Origin: JAMXLO01 sp963819855
Lineage (GTDB): Bacteria > Pseudomonadota > Alphaproteobacteria > Acetobacterales > Acetobacteraceae
DNA: 64,000 bases
Reading direction: 5' to 3'
Assembly: GCA_963819855.1 (NCBI GenBank)
Contig: CAWFYC010000028.1
Span: 1-64,000, forward strand
Below the pieces are notes generated by a model. The model made no database searches, was not told the DNA's origin, and was given only the letters and a program-made list of their open reading frames with translations. A program made the translations under genes and the position numbers. This document shows positions 1-9,090 of the stretch, piece by piece. The first letter of the stretch is position 1. Each line of letters starts with the position of its first letter.

Positions 1-89
1 ATCGATACTGCTTCTGCACAACGGTGAGTAACCAGTTTGCCAACTCTCGGCGCGCAAACTCATCCGCGCGGGCAATTTAGCCCGGAGGA

Positions 90-473
90 ATGAGGATTAG
101 TCCGGTGCGCAGATTGCTTCTGGCGGCAACTGCCGTCGTCCCACTTACGGTCGCTGCTTGTGCGGGCCGGGCACCTGCTCCAGTTCAGACGGTGCAGATA
201 AAAGACGCAATGATGGACTGCACGGCCATCAACGCTGAGATCGCTGCCAACACCACGCATCAAGGCGAGCGGGGTAGTGAAAAGGATGGCAAGGTTGCAC
301 AGAATGTCGCCGTCGGTGTCGCCGGTCTGTTCATTCCGGCGCTTTGGTTCAGGATGGACTTCCAGGATGCGGCCGACACTGAAAGCCGGGCGCTCGATGC
401 GCGAGACCAATACCTGTCGGCCCTTGCGCTGCAACGCTGCCCAATACAGCAGCAGACGGCGGCGATACACTGA
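90..473 (+). CDS. small hypothetical lipoprotein
   Basis: Encodes 127 residues. A signal peptide (Arg-rich start, hydrophobic core at residues 8-20) ends in a lipobox VAAC, so Cys24 should be lipidated and the protein anchored in the cell envelope. The mature part has two further cysteines (C44, C116) and a hydrophobic stretch GVAGLFIPALWF at about residues 76-87. The start is supported by a ggagga ribosome-binding site directly upstream. I know similar short lipoproteins of unknown function from alphaproteobacteria but can assign no activity. Confidence 0.75.
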   Translation: MRISPVRRLLLAATAVVPLTVAACAGRAPAPVQTVQIKDAMMDCTAINAEIAANTTHQGERGSEKDGKVAQNVAVGVAGLFIPALWFRMDFQDAADTESRALDARDQYLSALALQRCPIQQQTAAIH

Positions 474-500
474 CACGCGGCGGCGCACGGCTGTGTTTCG

Positions 501-617
501 GCGTCGCCGATTGACCCCCAATCGGCGTCCAAGTTTGACCCCGGCTGGAGGTCAAAATTATTCGTAGAATCAATATGGTAAGAGACATGTGAGGGGGTCA
601 ATGTCGGAAGCCGATCG
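501..617. mobile_element. possible IS21-like terminal remnant
   Basis: Several copies of a ggggtcaa/ttgacccc motif occur here in both orientations, interleaved with gccgat/atcggcgtc words. This layout resembles the multiple terminal repeats of some IS21-family elements. No transposase gene is adjacent, so at most an end is left. The rest of the stretch between 474 and 805 shows no gene. Confidence 0.3.
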
Positions 618-805
618 CCTGCCGGTATGGAATGGATAAACATAAACTATTTCAATGGGATAAGCGTGGTCTGCCCGCGGTCAAACTTCGGCGCCGAATC
701 ACACCTTTGCAATCCATTCGTTTTGATCCTGGCGGGGTGAGGCGTCCGGACATGGTGATTGCCAGGCCCGGACACCTCGCCCGCACAGGATCGAAGTGAA
801 GGGTT

Positions 806-852
806 CCAAGGGCTGCGCCCTTGGCGGGAGCCCAGAGGGCAGAGCCCTCTGG
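806..852. terminator. double hairpin, probable terminator or REP-like repeat
   Basis: Two perfect inverted repeats stand side by side: ccaagggc-tgc-gcccttgg (806-824) and ccagagggc-aga-gccctctgg (832-852). They lie just past the stop of the minus-strand NRDE gene, where a transcription terminator is expected. No U-run follows, and this hairpin type is often dispersed in GC-rich alphaproteobacterial genomes, so a REP-like role is an alternative. Confidence 0.5.
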
Positions 853-855
853 CAG

Positions 856-1575
856 CTACGAGCCGACGGGGTTGAACGGCGCCGCGTGCGGCGGACCGGC
901 AGCGAACAGCCAGACCACGGGGCCCGCCTGCGGAATCGCCACCAACGAGGAGCACACAGTGCCAAAGCCGCTACGCGGTACCACGTTGATCTGCTCACCC
1001 GATTCCCCGCTGCGGTCGGCCACGATGTCCTGCCAGGCTCGCCAGTCTCCAGGTTCCGGCGCGGCGGCCGACTTGAACCGTGCCAGATGCCGGGCGACCC
1101 GGGGGCTTTCCAGATCGTCCGGATCGTGCGCGGTCACCATGTGCAGGCCGGGCACAAGCGGCTGGACCTGCGGGTGGCCATGCCCCAGACCGCGCACGAA
1201 GCTCGCCCCGGATCGATCGGCGAGCACCAGGTTGAAGCTGCGCCAGGCACCGGCGTCGAGCGCGGCAATCGCAGCGGCGGCATGGTCGGCTGTTTGGTGC
1301 GCCAGCGCCAGCAGCGGCAGATCGCCGCGGCTTCGCTTGCCGGCGGCGGGGCCAAGGCTGCCAGGGCGGTTCAACACCGCGCCGACCACTCCGTAGCGGT
1401 TCACGCCCATCCAGGTGCCGCCGCCTGAACGGTCGCGGCCGGCGATCACACCCGGCAGTTCCGGCCAGTGCATGGCCGGGGGGTCCCACGCCCGGTTCAG
1501 CAACTCGTCGCGGTTTGCGGCAATAACGACCGGCCAAATGTGGCCGGGACGGATCAGCAGGACGACAGTGCACAT
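856..1575 (-). CDS. NRDE family protein (TANGO2-like)
   Basis: 239 residues. The protein begins MCTVVLL and carries the family signature ANRDE at about residues 20-24, then the GGTWMGVN segment; both are typical of the NRDE/TANGO2 family (PF05742). The N-terminal Cys2 suggests an Ntn-hydrolase-like fold, but no activity is established for bacterial members. It is the last gene of a minus-strand block, 13 bases after the lipocalin-like gene, and is followed by a double hairpin. Length is normal for the family. Confidence 0.85.
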   Translation of the reverse strand: MCTVVLLIRPGHIWPVVIAANRDELLNRAWDPPAMHWPELPGVIAGRDRSGGGTWMGVNRYGVVGAVLNRPGSLGPAAGKRSRGDLPLLALAHQTADHAAAAIAALDAGAWRSFNLVLADRSGASFVRGLGHGHPQVQPLVPGLHMVTAHDPDDLESPRVARHLARFKSAAAPEPGDWRAWQDIVADRSGESGEQINVVPRSGFGTVCSSLVAIPQAGPVVWLFAAGPPHAAPFNPVGS

Positions 1576-1588
1576 CGGAAGAATTTGG

Positions 1589-1981
1589 CTAGACCGGGCT
1601 GATGCGTTCCCAGGTCAACTCGCGGTGATGCATCACGCCGTCGATCTCCCGCGGTGGCGGCCGCAACACTATCCGCTCGCCTTCGAAGCGCACACCGCGG
1701 ATCTGGACTGTGCCGACCAGCGCCGGGTTCGGCGATGCATCCACATGTGTGGTCAAGGCCGTCCCGTCGAACGTGTAGTCGCCGCAATAGCCACCGTATT
1801 CCCGCCTTGCGCCGGGCGGCAGCTCCGCGCGCCCATCGCACAGCGCGGCCATCATGCGCTGATCCGTGGTGAACACGATGCGGCCGATCGCCTGCGGCCC
1901 GTACGGCAATGGCAGTGGCCGTCCCTCCGGATCGAGCGACGTCGCTGCAACCAAACGCCAGGTTCCGACGATGTCAGGCAT
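1589..1981 (-). CDS. lipocalin-like domain protein
   Basis: 130 residues. The start MPDIVGTWRLVA, the central GRIVFT segment and the closing strand-rich part match the Lipocalin_5 type (PF13924): small cytosolic beta-barrels without a known ligand. No signal peptide is visible. It sits between the small secreted protein (36-base gap) and the NRDE gene (13-base gap), so the three probably share one transcript. Function unknown; family call fairly sure. Confidence 0.75.
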   Translation of the reverse strand: MPDIVGTWRLVAATSLDPEGRPLPLPYGPQAIGRIVFTTDQRMMAALCDGRAELPPGARREYGGYCGDYTFDGTALTTHVDASPNPALVGTVQIRGVRFEGERIVLRPPPREIDGVMHHRELTWERISPV

Positions 1982-2017
1982 GGCTTTCCCTTCGTTAATT
2001 TCATACCGACGTGGGTT

Positions 2018-2371
2018 CTATCGTGGGTGCTCCTGGATGAACACCCGCGCCGCGGCCTCGATCGGCTCAGATGGATGAGCGCCGCAGTAATTGTCCATCC
2101 AACCGTAGACGGCATCGGCTTGCAGCCCGTGCAACGGATCCAGCTCCCCAAGAACCATCGAGCCGATTCCGGAAAGAAATCCGACGACCCATTGCTCGCT
2201 CATATGCGTTGCAAGGCCGTGCGGATCGCGCCGCGCTTCCGACCATGTTTCGCAGGTCTGTGTGCCATTGCCGATCAGCGCATAACCCACTGCATGGTCA
2301 GCGGCAGCCAAAGTGGCGACTGTCAGTGCGGCGCCCACCAAGGTGCGTAGCATTCGCGCGCGTCTCATCAT
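2018..2371 (-). CDS. small secreted protein, HdeA/Rap1a-like pattern
   Basis: 117 residues from the tandem ATG at 2371. The N-terminus MMRRARM followed by a hydrophobic stretch and VGYA is a signal peptide. The mature part has two cysteines (in GTQTCETW and DNYCGAHP) that could form a disulfide, a helix WVVGFLSGIG and a closing FIQEHP. This layout is common among small periplasmic alphaproteobacterial proteins loosely related to HdeA/Rap1a folds; that link is inference. The frame is open much further upstream, but only this start gives a signal peptide. First gene of the block with the lipocalin-like and NRDE genes. Confidence 0.65.
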   Translation of the reverse strand: MMRRARMLRTLVGAALTVATLAAADHAVGYALIGNGTQTCETWSEARRDPHGLATHMSEQWVVGFLSGIGSMVLGELDPLHGLQADAVYGWMDNYCGAHPSEPIEAAARVFIQEHPR

Positions 2372-2742
2372 TGCGCCGCAGCGGCGTTGTCTGCCGCGTC
2401 GAGGGCCATTGGTGCCAACGCCGCCAATGCGCCGAGCCAAGGTGCATACCGACGCCAGCGCCCGACCGAGCCGCCATGAAACGGTTGACGTGGATGCCAT
2501 TTGCTGGGTGTCCTGATGGCGCGTTGATTGCGTTCCGTCGACAGGCAGGCGGGATGCCACCGACCGCCAGGTTTGCAGCGCCTGCCGGAAGACAGTTGAA
2601 ACCCAGCGCTCCGTGCGGTGGTCGGAATGCGGTTCCAGACTAGCGGCTGCTTGCCCATCACATCGGCTCCCGCACCATTGTACGGGCAAATCGTCCCAGC
2701 GCATCTACCGCGGGATCGGGGCGGCCAAGCGCCACGCACTGC
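2372..2742. other. no convincing gene
   Basis: Minus-strand frames are open here, one ending in a TGA that overlaps the start of the secreted-protein gene. Their products are Arg/Trp/Pro-rich without recognisable motifs. The stretch separates that gene from the transposon remnants and probably holds its promoter. Confidence 0.4.
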
Positions 2743-3024
2743 TCACACCTGGTCTGCCGGGATGTAGGGGATCATTCCCTTTTCGTGGGCGATGACCTGC
2801 ACGTCGCGCGGCATGTCGCGCAGGTCCACCAGCAATCCGTTGACCTGTGCCATCCACACCAGGCGATTGTGGTCGACGAGGCTGCCCAGCATCCAGGCCC
2901 CTGATGACCTTGGCTTTGGCGCTCGCCGTGCTCTCGCCGACGCCGAACGCGGTGCAGATCCCCGCCATGGTCATGTAAGGCTGGGTCGCCTTGTCCGACA
3001 GGAAGTTGAGCAGGCCCAGCAGCG
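2743..3024 (-). pseudogene. C-terminal fragment of a DUF6398 protein, frameshifted
   Basis: Read across one frameshift near 2893, this gives LLGLLNFLSDKATQ, MTMAGICTAFGVGEST, SAKAKVIRGL, then LVWMAQVNGLLVDLRDMP and KGMIPYIP before the stop at 2743. That series matches DUF6398, including the IPYIP ending. The N-terminal part is missing: upstream the sequence switches abruptly to IS3 transposase. It is therefore a truncated, shifted remnant, probably cut by the insertion element. Confidence 0.7.
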
Positions 3025-3029
3025 TCGGG

Positions 3030-3989
3030 CCAAATGGGCCGCATGCTCGGCGCTGTCGGTGTCATGCACCTCGAACCCAACAACCTTGCGGCTGCAGAGG
3101 TCCAGGATCAGGTAGCGATAGAATCACCGTCCTTGGATCTGCGTCGGCAGGAACGTCACATCCCAGCACCAGACCTTGCCGGGATGGCTGGCGATGTGCG
3201 TGGTCGGTGGGCGCACCGTCCGATGGAAGCTGGACTCACTGGCGATGTGATCCCTTCATCGGCCGGCGCCGGAATGATCCGCGCCCGTTCGGCCACGCTC
3301 AACGCATGCATGGCTTCGGCGGATCGGCGGCCGGCCGGCGATCGCCTCGCACCAGGCCGTCGGCGGTTCTCCAACGACGCAACGTGTGTGCATCGATGCC
3401 AGCCAGAGCACAGGCCGGGGCAAGTCGCGCTCCCTCTGCGCGAGCTTGCGCGATGTCCCGCATCAGGGTCTGGCGGTCTTCCAGACGGGTCATTCGTCCG
3501 CGTCCTTGAGGAAGACCGACGACAGTTTTTTGACAGCACAAGCAAGGCTTCGGCCAGCACCCCCCGCCTACGCGAGGGCAGGCTTGTCCTTGCGGTGCAG
3601 TTCCCGCTCCAATTCCTTGACCCGCCGCCGGTCCTGCCGCGCTTTCCGCTGCACTGGCCGCGCGTGGCTCACCGAGGCCGGCGATCGCATCCTGCTTCCA
3701 GCGATCCCGCTCGGCCGGATAGAGCCCCTGCTCGCGGAACCACGCGTTCGTGTCGCCTCGTCCATTCCCGCTGTGGTGATCACCGCGTGCACCCGCGCCA
3801 CCGCCGTCCAGCGTTGGCCGCCGGTGCCAGTTCGGTCGCCGGAGCCTTCGCCAAGGCGTCCGCACGCCAACGCTCCAGCGTCGCTGCGCTCACCCCAACT
3901 TCACGCGACACATGCTCCGCCGGGGAACTCTCCGGCGGCAACAGCCGAGCCACTACCCGGTCTTTGCACGCTGGTCCGTATCGAGCCAC
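3030..3989 (-). pseudogene. degenerate IS3-family element (orfA and orfB remnants)
   Basis: On the minus strand the orfA part starts MARYGPACKDRVVARLLPP and continues VSREVGVSAATLERWRADAL, a helix-turn-helix typical of IS3 OrfA. After frame changes come AWFREQGLYPAERDRWKQ and the OrfB start MTRLEDRQTLMRDIAQ with DAHTLRRWRTADGLVRGDRR. The integrase core is reduced to a piece reading PGKVWCWDVTFLPTQIQG, an in-frame stop, then VVGFEVHDTDSAEHAAHL. At least two deletions and several frameshifts are present, so it cannot be active. The left end runs into the DUF6398 fragment. Confidence 0.75.
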
Positions 3990-4029
3990 TTCCTGATGTC
4001 CGCGCGCCCAGAGGTCCCAATCCTATCCG

Positions 4030-4297
4030 GGCGACAACTTCTCTGACACAGGGCGGCACCAAATCGCGGATCGCCTCATGTGCCTCGTCGGGAACCCACA
4101 CCGACGTCAGTTCACCAGCCCGATGCAGCTTGGCGAGATTGATCGCATCTCGCCGAGCTGTCTTGATCCGCTCAGCCGGCGTGTTTGCGATCTTGCCGTA
4201 CTCGCGCACTTCATTCCGTTTGCCCACCTCGGCGAGCGCCACAGCTATCGTCTCCTTGTGCACATCCAGCCCGATGTACCTGATAAGCTCTTTCAAG
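4030..4297 (-). pseudogene. IS110-family transposase fragment
   Basis: A TTG start at 4297 gives LKELIRYIGLDVHKETIAVA, the DEDD-type N-terminus of IS110 transposases, then GKIANTPA. This jumps directly to RIKTARRDAINLAKLHRAGE and VWVPDEAHEAIRDLV. The segment normally between them is deleted and the C-terminal transposase_20 domain is absent. It abuts the IS3 remnant, making a small transposon graveyard. Confidence 0.7.
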
Positions 4298-4405
4298 GTC
4301 CGTCTCCCTATGCATGAGGCTCGGCACCGGACCACCCGGCGCAATCCTCGATAACAACCTGCATACTGGAGACGGGTCACCCCCTATCTCGGGCGAACAT
4401 GTGGC

Positions 4406-6274
4406 CTAACCGCGCTCGACGATCTGTGCCGTGCTCGCCGCCATCTCCTCGGCGCCGACCGGTTCCGCCGCGCCGCCGAGATGGCGCGCCAGGAATTCCT
4501 CGATCAATGCGTTGCAGGCGATCGCGTTCTCCGGCCGCGCGAAGCCGTGCCCTTCATCGGGGAACAGCACATAGGTGACCGGAATCCCGCCGGCACGCAG
4601 GGCCGCCACCATCTGGTCGCTTTCGGCCTGCTTCACCCGCGGGTCGTTGGCGCCCTGGGCGATCAGCAGCGGCTTGCGGATGTTCGCCGCACTGAACAGC
4701 GGCGAGCGCTCACGCGCCAGCGCCCGGCCCGCTTCGGTGTCGATGTCGCCAATCGCCCGATAGAAATCGGCGCGGATCGACTCCCAGTACGGCGGGATGG
4801 TGCGCAGCAGCGTCTCCAGGTTGCTTGGGCCGACGATGTCCACCCCGCAGGCATACAGCGCGGGGTTACGGGTCAGCCCGACCAGCGTGGCGTAGCCACC
4901 GTAGCTCGCTCCCATGATGGCGATCCGGGCGGGATCGCCATGGCCCTCGGCCACCGCCCAGGCGACGGCGTCGCACAAATCGTCGTCCATCCGGCGCCCC
5001 CATTCGCCGTCGCCGGCGTTGATGAACGCCTTGCCGAAGCCGGTGGAACCGCGAAAGTTCACGCTGAGCACGGCATAGCCGCGGTCGGCGAGCCATTGGT
5101 GCCAGGAATTGTAGCCGTAATAGTCGCGCGCCCACGGCCCACCGTGCACCAGCAGCACCAACGGCGGCAGCACGGCAGTCTCGGGCTTGGTCAGGTAGCT
5201 GACCAGCGACAGCCCGTCGCGTGCGGCGATCCGCACCGGATGCATTTGCCGCAACGTCACGCCGTCCAGTTCCGGGCGCGCGCGCAACACCTCGCGCAGC
5301 GTCTGCGCCGACCGGTCGTACAGGTAATCCACCGCCGGCCGCGTGTCGGAATTGGCCGAGACGATCCACAGGCGGTCGTCTTCGGTACGGCTCGACAGCC
5401 CCCAGTCGCCGATCCCGGACCGCGCCAGGAACTCGAGGTCGGGTGCGATCGCCGGGTCGAGCGCGTGGTATTCCATTCGCTCGACCACCACGGTGTAGGC
5501 GCGCGGCGCCCGCGTCTCGATGTCCACGATCATGCCGCCGATATCCGCCCGCGGATCGGCCGCCAACACGGCGCTCTCGCCGGTCGCCATGTCGAGCCGG
5601 ACCAGGGCGGCGGTATCGCGCCCGCGCGCATCGCGGAGGTACAGGATGCGTCCCGCAGGATCGAGGTGGTTCGGCCCGGAGCACCTGGCATCGTCCGGCG
5701 CGAATTCCAGGAACGGTGCCCACGCGCCGTCCTGCTTGCGCAACACCTGGCGCGCGCCGTCGGGCGTAAGCTTCAGCGCCAGCACCGCCCGATACGCCTC
5801 GTCGGTCATGAACCCCGCCAGCCCGGGATTTTCCTCGATCAGCTCCAGCGCGCCGCTCGCCAGGTCGAGGCTGAACAGATCGTGGAACCGCGGATCGCGC
5901 CGGTTCAGCGATACCAGCAATTCGCCCCGGCGCACCCGGCTCACCCCCGCGATCCCCGCGCGCACGCCAGGGAACGGCGTAAGGTCACGGGTCTCGCGCC
6001 GTGTCGGATCCACGCCGAACACGTGAAAGTCCTCGTTGCCGCCGACATCCTGCAGGAACACCAGGTTTCCGGCGTAGGTCCAGCCGTAGATCCGTACGCC
6101 GCGGCCGCGATCCTGCGTCACCGCAACCGCGTCGCCGGGCGCATCGGTGGGTGCCACAAACACGTTCAGCACGCCGTCCACCGGCGCCAGCCAGGACAGC
6201 ATCGCCCCGTCCGGACTGATGCGGGCGGCGGCGCGTGTCGGGTTGCCGAACAAATGGGCGCGGGGGATCAGCAT
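4406..6274 (-). CDS. S9 family peptidase (prolyl oligopeptidase/acylaminoacyl peptidase type)
   Basis: 622 residues without a signal peptide, so probably cytoplasmic. Residues 1 to about 370 form a beta-propeller-like region with repeated strand blocks. Residues 375-610 are the alpha/beta-hydrolase domain: oxyanion segment LLVHGGPW, nucleophile Ser457 in GASYGG, Asp544 in GANDPRV and His576 in DEGHGF, a complete triad. Such enzymes cleave short peptides, often after proline or at acylated N-termini; the substrate cannot be read from sequence. It stands alone on the minus strand beside the IS remnants. Length is normal for the family. Confidence 0.9.
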   Translation of the reverse strand: MLIPRAHLFGNPTRAAARISPDGAMLSWLAPVDGVLNVFVAPTDAPGDAVAVTQDRGRGVRIYGWTYAGNLVFLQDVGGNEDFHVFGVDPTRRETRDLTPFPGVRAGIAGVSRVRRGELLVSLNRRDPRFHDLFSLDLASGALELIEENPGLAGFMTDEAYRAVLALKLTPDGARQVLRKQDGAWAPFLEFAPDDARCSGPNHLDPAGRILYLRDARGRDTAALVRLDMATGESAVLAADPRADIGGMIVDIETRAPRAYTVVVERMEYHALDPAIAPDLEFLARSGIGDWGLSSRTEDDRLWIVSANSDTRPAVDYLYDRSAQTLREVLRARPELDGVTLRQMHPVRIAARDGLSLVSYLTKPETAVLPPLVLLVHGGPWARDYYGYNSWHQWLADRGYAVLSVNFRGSTGFGKAFINAGDGEWGRRMDDDLCDAVAWAVAEGHGDPARIAIMGASYGGYATLVGLTRNPALYACGVDIVGPSNLETLLRTIPPYWESIRADFYRAIGDIDTEAGRALARERSPLFSAANIRKPLLIAQGANDPRVKQAESDQMVAALRAGGIPVTYVLFPDEGHGFARPENAIACNALIEEFLARHLGGAAEPVGAEEMAASTAQIVERG

Positions 6275-6379
6275 GGCGGCCTCGCCTGCAGCGGGTTACC
6301 TCGATGATATCGAAGTGTACTCGAAACCACAGGCTGTCACGGGAGTTTCCACTCCGACAACGATCATTGGAGATTCCCC

Positions 6380-6454
6380 ATGCCGATCCTGCTGTGGCTT
6401 CTTGGAGTCCCGCTTTCGCTCATCATCATCCTGCTGCTGTTCCACGTCATCTGA
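6380..6454 (+). CDS. tiny single-pass membrane protein, 24 residues
   Basis: The product reads MPILLWLLGVPLS then IIILLLFHVI, almost entirely one hydrophobic helix with a Pro kink. A GGAG ribosome-binding site sits 9 bases before the ATG. I recall near-identical short proteins annotated in other alphaproteobacteria, which supports it being a real gene; this memory should be checked. It lies between the S9 peptidase and the histidine kinase genes, both on the other strand. No function can be given. Confidence 0.6.
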   Translation: MPILLWLLGVPLSLIIILLLFHVI

Positions 6455-6468
6455 CCGCGCCGGCTGCC

Positions 6469-7806
6469 TTACACCGGCAGCGTCACGGTCGCTTTCACAC
6501 CGCCCATCGGCCGATTGGCCAGCACCACATCGCCGCCGTGGGCGCGGAGGATGTTGCGCGCGATCGGCAGGCCGAGCCCCACGCCGCCGGTCTCGCGGTT
6601 GCGCGAGGGCTCGCCGCGGTGGAACGGCTCGAACACGCGTTCCAGCTCGCTTGGCGGGATGCCGGGGCCGTCATCCTCCACTTCGATCACCGCCAGGCCA
6701 CCCGCCGGCAGCGGCAGCCTGATCCGCGCGCAGCCACCATAGGTCACGGCATTGGACACCAGATTGGCCAAAGCCCGCTTCACTGCCAGCGGCCGCGCGC
6801 GCACGATCAGGTGCGGCGGACCCTCATAGCCGAGTTTGGCGGCCGCGTCCGGCCTGGCGTCGCCGCACTCGTCCAGCACCGTGCGCACCAGTTCGGCGAG
6901 ATCCAGCGACGCCACCTGTTCGGTGGTGCGCGCGTCCCGCCCGAACGCCAGAGTGGCGGAGACCATCGCCTCCAGCTCCTCGAGGTCCGCCAGCATCTTG
7001 CCCCGCTGCTCATCGTCCTCGACGAACTCGGTGCGCAGCTTCAGGCGGGTGATCGGGGTGCGCAGGTCATGGCCGATCGCGGTCAGCAGCTCGGTGCGGT
7101 CTTCCACGAAACGACGGATGCGCGCCGCCATGGTGTTGAAGGCCATCGCCGCGGTCGCGACCTCCGATGGACCGCCCTCCGGCAGCGGCGGCGCGTTGAC
7201 GTCGCGGCCCAGGGCCTCGGCAGCCGCCGCGAGGGTGCGCACCGGATCGGTGAGCCGCCGCACCGCCCACAGCGTCAGCCCGGCGGCCGTGACGGTCATC
7301 AGCACGAAGGCGAGGAGAAACTGCGGCGAATGCCACGGCCGCAGCGGTTCGACGACGACCGACAGGTTGAGCCAATCGCCATCCGGCATGTGCATGCCGA
7401 TGACCAGCAGATGCCGGTCGTGGTCTGCGAGGATGCGGATCCCGTGCCAGCGCGGCACGCCCATCAGCGGCACCAGGTTCAGGCTGACGCGAAGCAACCG
7501 TTGTCCGACCGGCATTTCATCCGGCAGTTGCGCGCTTGGCGGATCGTTCGAGACTTCGGCGGTGAGCCCCGGCACGCGTCGCAGCTCCCCGAGCACCGCC
7601 GCGCGCCGCTCCGGCGACGTCATCATCACGGTGCGGTAGGTGCTGATCACCCGCACCGCGATCTCGCGCGTCTGCGCCAGCCGCAGGGCATCGAGGCGAT
7701 CGAGCGCGTGGATGGTGAGCCCCGCCACCTGCACGACGACAAGACCGGCCAGCAGAACCAGGGCCGTGCGCGCGGCGAGACTGCGCGGCCACAGGCGAAG
7801 CGTCAC
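6469..7806 (-). CDS. sensor histidine kinase, EnvZ/OmpB-like
   Basis: 445 residues. TM1 at about 13-32, a periplasmic sensor region of about 130 residues, TM2 at about 163-182, then HAMP (RRLTDPVRTLAAAAEALG) and the dimerisation helix with phospho-acceptor His246 in AIGHDLRTPITRLKL. The ATP-binding domain has an N-box (ANLVSNAVTYGG), a G1 box (VEDDGPGIP), F-box (VFEPFHRG) and G2 box (GVGLGLPIARNI). It overlaps the response regulator gene by 4 bases (ATGA), so the pair is translationally coupled. The architecture matches EnvZ-type kinases; the signal is unknown. Confidence 0.92.
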   Translation of the reverse strand: MTLRLWPRSLAARTALVLLAGLVVVQVAGLTIHALDRLDALRLAQTREIAVRVISTYRTVMMTSPERRAAVLGELRRVPGLTAEVSNDPPSAQLPDEMPVGQRLLRVSLNLVPLMGVPRWHGIRILADHDRHLLVIGMHMPDGDWLNLSVVVEPLRPWHSPQFLLAFVLMTVTAAGLTLWAVRRLTDPVRTLAAAAEALGRDVNAPPLPEGGPSEVATAAMAFNTMAARIRRFVEDRTELLTAIGHDLRTPITRLKLRTEFVEDDEQRGKMLADLEELEAMVSATLAFGRDARTTEQVASLDLAELVRTVLDECGDARPDAAAKLGYEGPPHLIVRARPLAVKRALANLVSNAVTYGGCARIRLPLPAGGLAVIEVEDDGPGIPPSELERVFEPFHRGEPSRNRETGGVGLGLPIARNILRAHGGDVVLANRPMGGVKATVTLPV

Positions 7807-8525
7807 GCCCGCTCGACTGTCGCTGCCAGAACGTAGCCCCCGCCGCGAACCGTCTTGATGAGCTGGGCGTTGCGGCCGTCATCCTCCAGCTTGCGCCGCA
7901 ACCGGCTGATCGCGACGTCGATCGCCCGGTCGAACGGGCCAGCCTGCCGGCCACGCAGGAGGTCGAGGAGCATGTCCCGCGTTAGCACGCGGTTGGCCCG
8001 CTCCACCAGCGCGAACAGCAGATCGTATTCGCCCCCGGTCAGCGCCACCTCGGCGCCGTCCGGGTTGAGCAGCCGCCGCCGCGCCGGCACCAGCGTCCAG
8101 CCGGCGAAGCGCATGTTGCGCACCGATGCGTCGCCGCGGCGATCCGGCGCGTCGCCGGCGCGGCGCAGCACGGCCCGGATGCGTGCCAGCAGTTCGCGCG
8201 GATTGAACGGCTTGGACAGGTAGTCGTCGGCGCCGAGTTCGAGTCCGATGATGCGGTCGGTCTCCTCGCCCATCGCGGTCAGCATGACGATGGGCACATC
8301 GGACTGGGTACGCATCCAGCGGGCGAATTCGAGTCCGCCCTCGCCCGGCAGCATCAGGTCGAGCACCACGATGTGGTAGTGGCCATTGGCGAACGCGCGG
8401 CGGGCCTCCTTGGCATCGCGCACCGCGGTGACGCGCATGTGGTGCTTCTCTTCCAGGAAGCGGGCGAGCAGGTCACGGATCTCGCGATCGTCGTCTACCA
8501 CCAGGATGTGCGGCGCCTGTTCCAT
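7803..8525 (-). CDS. OmpR/PhoB-family response regulator
   Basis: 240 residues from the ATG at 8525, directly before EQAPHILVVDDD; longer open frames upstream lack homology. Receiver domain at 5-120 with acidic pocket DDD (11-13), phospho-acceptor Asp56 in VVLDLMLP and the conserved Lys in YLSKPF. The winged-helix DNA-binding domain at about 140-235 contains LTGGEYDLLFAL and the recognition segment DVAISRLRRKLE followed by IKTVRGGGYVL. Cognate partner of the overlapping kinase. The divergent exported protein starting 149 bases away is a plausible target. Confidence 0.92.
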   Translation of the reverse strand: MEQAPHILVVDDDREIRDLLARFLEEKHHMRVTAVRDAKEARRAFANGHYHIVVLDLMLPGEGGLEFARWMRTQSDVPIVMLTAMGEETDRIIGLELGADDYLSKPFNPRELLARIRAVLRRAGDAPDRRGDASVRNMRFAGWTLVPARRRLLNPDGAEVALTGGEYDLLFALVERANRVLTRDMLLDLLRGRQAGPFDRAIDVAISRLRRKLEDDGRNAQLIKTVRGGGYVLAATVERA

Positions 8526-8673
8526 GACAGTGCAACATATGGCGATTCGCGGCGTTCCGGCAGAGCCGTTTGCATTCCGTCGCAATTCGTCGCGTGGACG
8601 ACACACGCGAGCAACCCAGTAGAGCCAGATTGTGTCCCACCGCGAGACGCGGACCGTTATCCGGGAGAGCATT

Positions 8674-9084
8674 ATGCGAAAGACCATTCTGACGATACTG
8701 GCGGTGCTGACCATCGGCGGCGCGGCCGCGGGTGTCCTGATCGCGAACGCGCAGCCGGCACCGCCGGCCGCTGGGGTGGAGAACCGCCCACCATGGATGG
8801 GCTGGATGCGGCGCGGCGATGATGGGCGGCGGGCCGAGAGGATGCGCCGTCTGCGTACCTTCGCGCTGGTCTATCGGCAGGAGGACCGCAAGCTCACGCC
8901 GCCTGACGTGCAGAAGATCGCCGAGGCGTTCCTGCTGTGGCGCGGCAACCATACCTGGAAGGTGGTGGAGGTGGCGCCAGCCGCCGATGACAGCATCGGC
9001 TTCGCGCTTGCCACCCAGGATGGCTCGGTGATCGCCCGGTTTACCATGGATCCGCACAGCGGGCGGGTGACCCGCACCGGCTGA
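8674..9084 (+). CDS. exported hypothetical protein
   Basis: 136 residues from the ATG at 8674 (gggagag upstream). A clear signal peptide MRKTILTILAVLTIGGAAAGVLIANAQPA precedes an Arg-rich linker and a mature domain with LTPPDVQKIAEAFLLWRGN, VVEVAPA and IGFALATQDGSVIARFTMD. The alternating strand pattern recalls PepSY-like small periplasmic domains, but I am not sure of that family. It is divergent from the two-component system and shares its intergenic region, so control by that regulator is a reasonable guess. Confidence 0.7.
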   Translation: MRKTILTILAVLTIGGAAAGVLIANAQPAPPAAGVENRPPWMGWMRRGDDGRRAERMRRLRTFALVYRQEDRKLTPPDVQKIAEAFLLWRGNHTWKVVEVAPAADDSIGFALATQDGSVIARFTMDPHSGRVTRTG

Positions 9085-9090
9085 TTTCGT

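Noticed and set aside
2368..2739. Minus-strand frame ending in a TGA overlapping the secreted-protein start
   Set aside because: Attractive overlap, but the product is low-information Arg/Pro-rich and another frame in the same place is equally open.
4481..7836. Long plus-strand frames opposite the S9 peptidase and histidine kinase
   Set aside because: Biased His/Arg/Gln composition, no motifs, and both minus-strand genes have intact catalytic residues.
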